This document shows positions 60,733 through 64,000 of a stretch of DNA of 64,000 nt, piece by piece. The stretch is from Maricaulis sp036231565 (GTDB lineage Bacteria > Pseudomonadota > Alphaproteobacteria > Caulobacterales > Maricaulaceae): NCBI GenBank assembly GCA_036231565.1, contig JAZAHA010000005.1:96923-160922 (forward strand), in the 5' to 3' direction. The translations under genes were made by a program, and so were the position numbers. The notes under the pieces are model-generated. The model was given only the letters and a program-made list of their open reading frames with translations, made no database searches and had not been told where the DNA came from. Within the stretch, counting starts at the first letter, position 1, and every line of letters begins with the position of its first letter.

Positions 60733-61211
60733 GACGCGGCCCGCCGGTGCAGGGCGCAGATCAGGGTGAAGAGCCGCCGGGCGGTGTCGAAATCCACCTC
60801 TATCTTGCCGCTCAGCCGCTCGCGCAACAGCGTCGAGCCTTCATTGTGCACACCGCGGCGGCCCATATCGATCGCCTCGATCTGGGCCAGCGGTGCATCG
60901 CGTACGGCCTCGTAATAGCTCTCGCAGATCAGGAAATAATCCTTGATGATGCGGCGCAGCGGCCCCAGCGCAAAGACGAAGGCGCGCACTGGCGTATCGT
61001 CATCCTGGCGCACATCGAAGACCAGGCGGTCATCCTCGATTGCCAGGCGCAGGGCAAACGGGCCGTCGGTATCGCCGGACGGGCGGAAACTGTTGGCTTC
61101 GAGAAGGTCGGCAATCGCCACGCGCCTCTCATGGTCGGCATTGACGTCACCCGGTCCCATGCTGGCGGCATCGAGATCGATCCTGACAATCCGGTCCGGC
61201 GCTTCGCTCAT
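60729..61211 (-). CDS. UPF0262 family protein
   Basis: The 160-residue product belongs to an alphaproteobacterial family with no known role. Marks include RIVRIDLDAASM, FALRLAIEDDRLVFDVR and ALGPLRRIIKDYFLICESYY. The start at 61211 follows AAGAGGCAAG and overlaps the DUF2948 stop. A helical C-terminus (FDTARRLFTLICALHRR) ends it. Conserved order next to murA and infA suggests a housekeeping task. Confidence 0.92.
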   Translation of the reverse strand: MSEAPDRIVRIDLDAASMGPGDVNADHERRVAIADLLEANSFRPSGDTDGPFALRLAIEDDRLVFDVRQDDDTPVRAFVFALGPLRRIIKDYFLICESYYEAVRDAPLAQIEAIDMGRRGVHNEGSTLLRERLSGKIEVDFDTARRLFTLICALHRRAAS

Positions 61212-61669
61212 TGCCTGCTTGCCTCTTCTTCCGGCGCGTCCTCGTGAACCGGCCGGCCGCCGGTTGCGCGCCAGGGCGCTGTCAGGTCGGCCATCACCAC
61301 ATCGAGGCATTCCACATCAAGCCGCACCTCACCGCCACCGGAAAACACCAGCACGACGGTGCCGGCCGGCATTTCAGATGGTTCGAAGGCGATCGAGAGC
61401 AGGTTGACCACAGCGTCGCTGGCACCCTGGCGGATATTCTGCGAGCGTGCAGCAGAGACGCGACCAATCTGCAAGCCGCTGCGCACGCGGCTGTCACGCC
61501 GGCCCGCTTCCCAGCAGAAGCGGTTGAAGGCGATGGTGAATGCCTGCTCACGGCGCGAGAACTGGAAATCACCCAGCTGCGCCACGGCATCCTGCAGGGC
61601 TGCCGATATCGGTTCGAGATCAGCCGCGTCGAATGCCACCAGACGAAGGGGCCGGTCGTCTCGCTTCAA
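61208..61669 (-). CDS. DUF2948 family protein
   Basis: The 153-residue product has the DUF2948 pattern: LRLVAFDAADLEPISAALQD, FNRFCWE and LLSIAFEP. The start must be the TTG at 61669, because no ATG or GTG precedes the conserved region; it lies 4 bases past the murA stop and uses a GGAG within murA. No function is known. It links murA to the UPF0262 gene by tight overlap. Confidence 0.9.
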   Translation of the reverse strand: MKRDDRPLRLVAFDAADLEPISAALQDAVAQLGDFQFSRREQAFTIAFNRFCWEAGRRDSRVRSGLQIGRVSAARSQNIRQGASDAVVNLLSIAFEPSEMPAGTVVLVFSGGGEVRLDVECLDVVMADLTAPWRATGGRPVHEDAPEEEASRQ

Positions 61670-61673
61670 GGTC

Positions 61674-62951
61674 TCAGGACTCCGCCGGTTCAGACTGACG
61701 TTCGATCCGCGCGCCGCAGCCTGACAGCTTGGCCTCCAGGCGCTCGAACCCGCGATCGAGGTGATAGACCCGATTGACCACGGTTTCGCCCTCGGCGGCA
61801 AGTCCGGCAATGACCAGGCTGACCGAGGCACGCAGGTCCGTCGCCATGACGGGGGCACCTTTCAAGCGAGACACACCGCGCACGACCGCCTCATTGCCGT
61901 TGACGCTGATGTCGGCGCCCAGGCGTGTCAGCTCCGGGGCATGCATGAAACGGTTTTCGAAAATCGTCTCGCGGATCACCGATGTGCCTTCGGCCGTCGT
62001 CATCAGCGCCATGAATTGCGCCTGGGCGTCGGTCGGGAAACCCGGATAGGGCTGGGTCTCGATATCGACCCCCTTCACACGGGCGCCATTACGCTCGACC
62101 CGCACGCCGCCCTCGACCGGCTGGACCGTCACGCCGGCTTCGTTCATCGCATTCCACAGCGCCTTGTTATGCGCCCACACGGCGCCATCCAGCACCACAT
62201 CGCCGCCAGCGGCAGCAACCGCCAGCGCGTAGGTCGCAGTCTCGATCCGGTCGCCGACGACCGCATGCGTGACACCGTTGAGGCGCTCGCGGCCCTGGAT
62301 ACGGATAGTCGATGTTCCGGCTCCCTCGACCTCGGCGCCCATCGCCGTGAGGCAGGCCGCCAGGTCGGCGATCTCGGGCTCTCTCGCGGCATTCTCGATC
62401 ACCGTCTCGCCCCGCGCCAGGGCCGCGGCGAGCATGGTGTGCTCGGTCGCGCCGACCGAGGCAAACGGCAGGTCTACCTCGCCGCCGACAAGCCCCCCCT
62501 TGGGAGCCTTGGCATCGACATAACCCTCTTCCAGCGTGATCTGCGCCCCCAGAGTCTCCAGCGCTTTCAGGTGCAGGTCGACCGGACGCGCACCGATCGC
62601 ACAGCCGCCCGGCAGCGAGACGCGGGCCCGGCCTTCACGTGCGACCAAGGGGCCGAGCACATTGAAAGTGGCGCGCATTTTCCGCACCAGATCGTAGGGC
62701 GCAAATGTGTCGGTGATCTCGGCGGCGTGCAGCTGCATCTGCGCGCCGGGCCCCTCCTCCACACGCAGCCCCAGACGCGCCAGCAAATGTCCCATGAAGC
62801 GGGAATCGGCCAGGCGCGGCATATTGGTGAGAATCAGCGGCTCGTTCGTCAAAAGCGCGGCGGCCATGAGCTTGAGGGCGGAATTCTTGGCGCCGCTGAT
62901 GGCGATTCGGCCGTTGAGCCGGGCGCCACCCTGGATGACGATGCGGTCCAT
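61674..62951 (-). CDS. murA: UDP-N-acetylglucosamine 1-carboxyvinyltransferase
   Basis: The 425-residue enzyme makes the first committed step of peptidoglycan synthesis, adding enolpyruvate to UDP-GlcNAc. Lys23 is in SGAKNSALK, and the active-site loop cysteine that fosfomycin targets is Cys117 in SLPGGCAIGARP. Length and two-domain structure are normal. GGGGAG precedes the ATG at 62951. It heads the DUF2948-UPF0262-phosphatase unit. Confidence 0.98.
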   Translation of the reverse strand: MDRIVIQGGARLNGRIAISGAKNSALKLMAAALLTNEPLILTNMPRLADSRFMGHLLARLGLRVEEGPGAQMQLHAAEITDTFAPYDLVRKMRATFNVLGPLVAREGRARVSLPGGCAIGARPVDLHLKALETLGAQITLEEGYVDAKAPKGGLVGGEVDLPFASVGATEHTMLAAALARGETVIENAAREPEIADLAACLTAMGAEVEGAGTSTIRIQGRERLNGVTHAVVGDRIETATYALAVAAAGGDVVLDGAVWAHNKALWNAMNEAGVTVQPVEGGVRVERNGARVKGVDIETQPYPGFPTDAQAQFMALMTTAEGTSVIRETIFENRFMHAPELTRLGADISVNGNEAVVRGVSRLKGAPVMATDLRASVSLVIAGLAAEGETVVNRVYHLDRGFERLEAKLSGCGARIERQSEPAES

Positions 62952-63018
62952 ACTTACTCCCCGGTACAGATTGAGCGGATAATGCGAGCCGGCATGCAGC
63001 CCGGCGAAGCGGGCGGCA

Positions 63019-63240
63019 TTATGACGGCTTTCCGGGCTTTTCCGGGGCCGTTTCAGCAGTGGACGGCGTTTCGGATGCAGTCGCGCCGCCCGCCGGCTTC
63101 GCGGCTGCCTTGCGGCGGCGCAGATTGGCCCGCAGGGCCTCGGCCAGACGGGCCTCCCGAGACCCCGGTTCGGGCTTGCCGGACTTGCGCGGGGCGGACG
63201 GACCGCCGTTCTGGGATGGTGTCTTCATGTAATTGGTCAT
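63019..63240 (-). CDS. Small basic hypothetical protein
   Basis: The 73-residue product contains SREARLAEALRANLRRRKAA, a basic helix seen in small uncharacterised alphaproteobacterial proteins near murA or tRNA genes. A low-complexity Ala/Thr/Pro/Glu tail follows. The start is uncertain between ATGs at 63264, 63240 and 63228; none has a strong ribosome site. Function is unknown; nucleic-acid binding is possible from the charge. Confidence 0.65.
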   Translation of the reverse strand: MTNYMKTPSQNGGPSAPRKSGKPEPGSREARLAEALRANLRRRKAAAKPAGGATASETPSTAETAPEKPGKPS

Positions 63241-63335
63241 GTCGAACGCTGCACATCGCGTCAAGACACTCTTGGCCTCGCTCCTCCCTTGGGTTATACG
63301 CCCGTCTCTCGATCGCCGACAGGCGAACCCGGTGC

Positions 63336-63410
63336 GCCGCTATAGCTCAGGGGTAGAGCGTTCCCTTGGTAAGGGAGAGGTCGAGTGTTCAATTCACTCT
63401 AGCGGCACCA
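63336..63410 (+). tRNA. tRNA-Thr (GGT)
   Basis: The sequence folds as a full cloverleaf: acceptor GCCGCTA/TAGCGGC, D arm GCTCAGGGGTAGAGC, anticodon stem TCCCT/AGGGA with loop TGGTA and anticodon GGT, T arm GAGTGTTCAATTCACTC, and encoded CCA. The 3' half is a typical integration target. Confidence 0.97.
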
Positions 63411-63736
63411 CACACTTAGCCCCAAAACCTCAGATCCAAAAACGCGCATAATGCGCTTGTCCGCCCCACCTGATTCTGCTAGGTTTTATGGGCTGTCAGC
63501 GGCGCTGAAAGTAGAAGCGCCCGTGCAGTGATCGCTTGAGAGAGCGGCCCCGCCTTCAAGCCAAGGAGCGGAAGTGCAGAACCCGAGCGACGTTGCAAAT
63601 CGTTTGGACTGCATGACAAACTCAAGGGTGGGGAGCCCGAGTAACGCCGGGCCTGACAGCGTAAATCCGGGATAGCTGTATGGCACCCGGTCCGCCGCCG
63701 GGGTCGGTTATCCCCGGTAGAGATTTGGAGGATGCG

Positions 63737-63862
63737 ATGCGCAGAGCCGAGACCATTATTGAGCTTGATGAGTGCGACATCTGCACCCTTGGACTTGCTG
63801 GGTGCGGAATTGGCTACCCGGTCAAGATCGGTGGCGGCTTGGTGATACTGCGTCACATATAG
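63737..63862 (+). CDS. Possible 41-residue peptide
   Basis: A good GGAGG ribosome site lies 5 bases before the ATG. The product MRRAETIIELDECDICTLGL continues with a glycine-rich stretch and ends ILRHI. Three cysteines and a short hydrophobic tail are present. No family is recognised. With so little length, chance cannot be excluded. Confidence 0.35.
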   Translation: MRRAETIIELDECDICTLGLAGCGIGYPVKIGGGLVILRHI

Positions 63863-63879
63863 GCCTCGCAACAGTTTCG

Positions 63880-63949
63880 CCCTCTCGGGTCGAGCGCCTG
63901 TGTAAGAACTGCACACGTTAGCCGGTGTGTTGGGCGCGGCAAGAGAGGG
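63880..63949. repeat. Nested inverted repeats (possible structured RNA or recombination site)
   Basis: CCCTCTC (63880) pairs with GAGAGGG (63943), GCGCC (63894) with GGCGC (63933), and CACAC (63913) with GTGTG (63925). The three nested stems would form one long hairpin or cruciform. No known RNA family is recognised. Confidence 0.5.
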
Positions 63950-63988
63950 TAGCGGTCAAGGCTGGGCCGCCATAGTTTGGAGATCGCC

Positions 63989-64000
63989 ATGAAGTGGGAA
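63989..64000 (+). CDS. Possible start of a gene cut by the window end
   Basis: GGAG lies 6 bases before ATGAAGTGGGAA at the very end. Only four codons are visible, so nothing can be said about the product. Confidence 0.25.

Larger units (their letters stand above)
63411..64000. other. AT-richer, gene-poor segment downstream of tRNA-Thr
   Basis: This stretch has no well supported long gene and is visibly less GC-rich than the preceding DNA. A small palindrome (GCGCAT/ATGCGC at 63445-63457) after the tRNA may end its transcript. Only the short open frame at 63737 and the nested hairpins at 63880-63949 stand out. It may be the edge of an integrated element that continues beyond the window. Confidence 0.5.

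Noticed and set aside
63479..63916. A minus-strand 145-codon frame after tRNA-Thr
   Set aside because: There is no ribosome site, no recognisable domain, and it runs across the nested hairpins.
63411..64000. tmRNA or another known stable RNA after tRNA-Thr
   Set aside because: I could not find a tRNA-like T arm, tag frame or the paired domains of tmRNA, SRP RNA or RNase P RNA.
1..64000. CRISPR array, prophage or insertion sequence
   Set aside because: No short regularly spaced repeats, no phage structural or integrase genes and no transposase were seen in the window.

Overview
The window is chromosomal DNA of a free-living aerobic alphaproteobacterium, most likely a stalked or marine Caulobacterales/Maricaulales-type organism. 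It is high in GC (roughly two thirds by eye), densely packed, and carries many 4-base ATGA overlaps between genes. The taxonomic pointers are a complete cbb3 oxidase locus (ccoNOQP-ccoGHIS), a short (about 280-residue) flagellin gene behind a sigma-54-type promoter, and an alphaproteobacterial housekeeping block reading murA - DUF2948 - UPF0262 - low-molecular-weight phosphatase - infA - maf - RNase E/G - yacG - tRNA-Phe. The species assignment is inference; only the gene families are seen directly. Nothing here looks like a plasmid, a complete prophage or a CRISPR locus.

Layout. 1-3 kb: LysR regulator, WYL regulator divergent from a glutathione transferase, a small basic protein and a cold-shock protein. 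3-6.4 kb: guaA, a YceI-type lipoprotein and a sterol-desaturase-family membrane enzyme. 6.5-11 kb: two overlapping sulfotransferase paralogues, a small membrane protein, an RsmB-type rRNA methyltransferase, DUF3088 and a MAPEG protein. 11-17.9 kb: guaB, a parD antitoxin gene broken by an amber codon, a MHYT-GGDEF-EAL cyclic-di-GMP protein, rlmE, an exopolyphosphatase and hspQ. 18-24.9 kb: acyl-CoA synthetase, a DksA-like zinc-finger protein enclosed by two near-identical 155-bp direct repeats, a fumarylacetoacetase-family enzyme, a divergent sulfotransferase-like protein, beta-carbonic anhydrase, a secreted TPR-like protein and a second LysR regulator. 25-27.3 kb: one AT-richer gene for a 743-residue membrane protein with a pentapeptide-like middle. 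27.3-36.1 kb: 2OG-Fe(II) oxygenase plus secreted isoaspartyl peptidase, then pbpC and the alpha-2-macroglobulin gene.

36-45.6 kb holds the microaerobic respiration locus. ccoN, ccoO, ccoQ and ccoP encode the oxidase; ccoG, ccoH, ccoI and ccoS supply copper handling and assembly; a metal-transport-like gene (HCxxMCGG motif) and a DUF2189 membrane protein lie at its 3' side. 46-49.9 kb carries a small transaldolase, threonine dehydratase, a 49-residue membrane peptide that was easy to miss, and an ArsR-SRPBCC-DUF5655 operon with a clear palindromic operator. 49.9-54.5 kb is a hydrolase-SDR-flavin monooxygenase operon facing an old yellow enzyme, a set suited to oxidising and reducing hydrophobic ketones or enones. 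54.5-57.7 kb has the flagellin gene, an AidB-type acyl-CoA dehydrogenase and a membrane-anchored excalibur protein. The rest is the housekeeping block and a tRNA-Thr. The final 590 bases after that tRNA are AT-richer, gene-poor and strongly structured, as expected at the edge of a tRNA-targeted island, but no integrase is within the window.

The least ordinary items are the pentapeptide-like membrane protein at 25-27 kb, the repeat-enclosed dksA-like gene, the amber-interrupted orphan parD, the RNase E/G homologue lacking its zinc-link cysteines, and several unexplained inverted repeats in intergenic DNA. I did not find a multi-gene system that I would call new with confidence.
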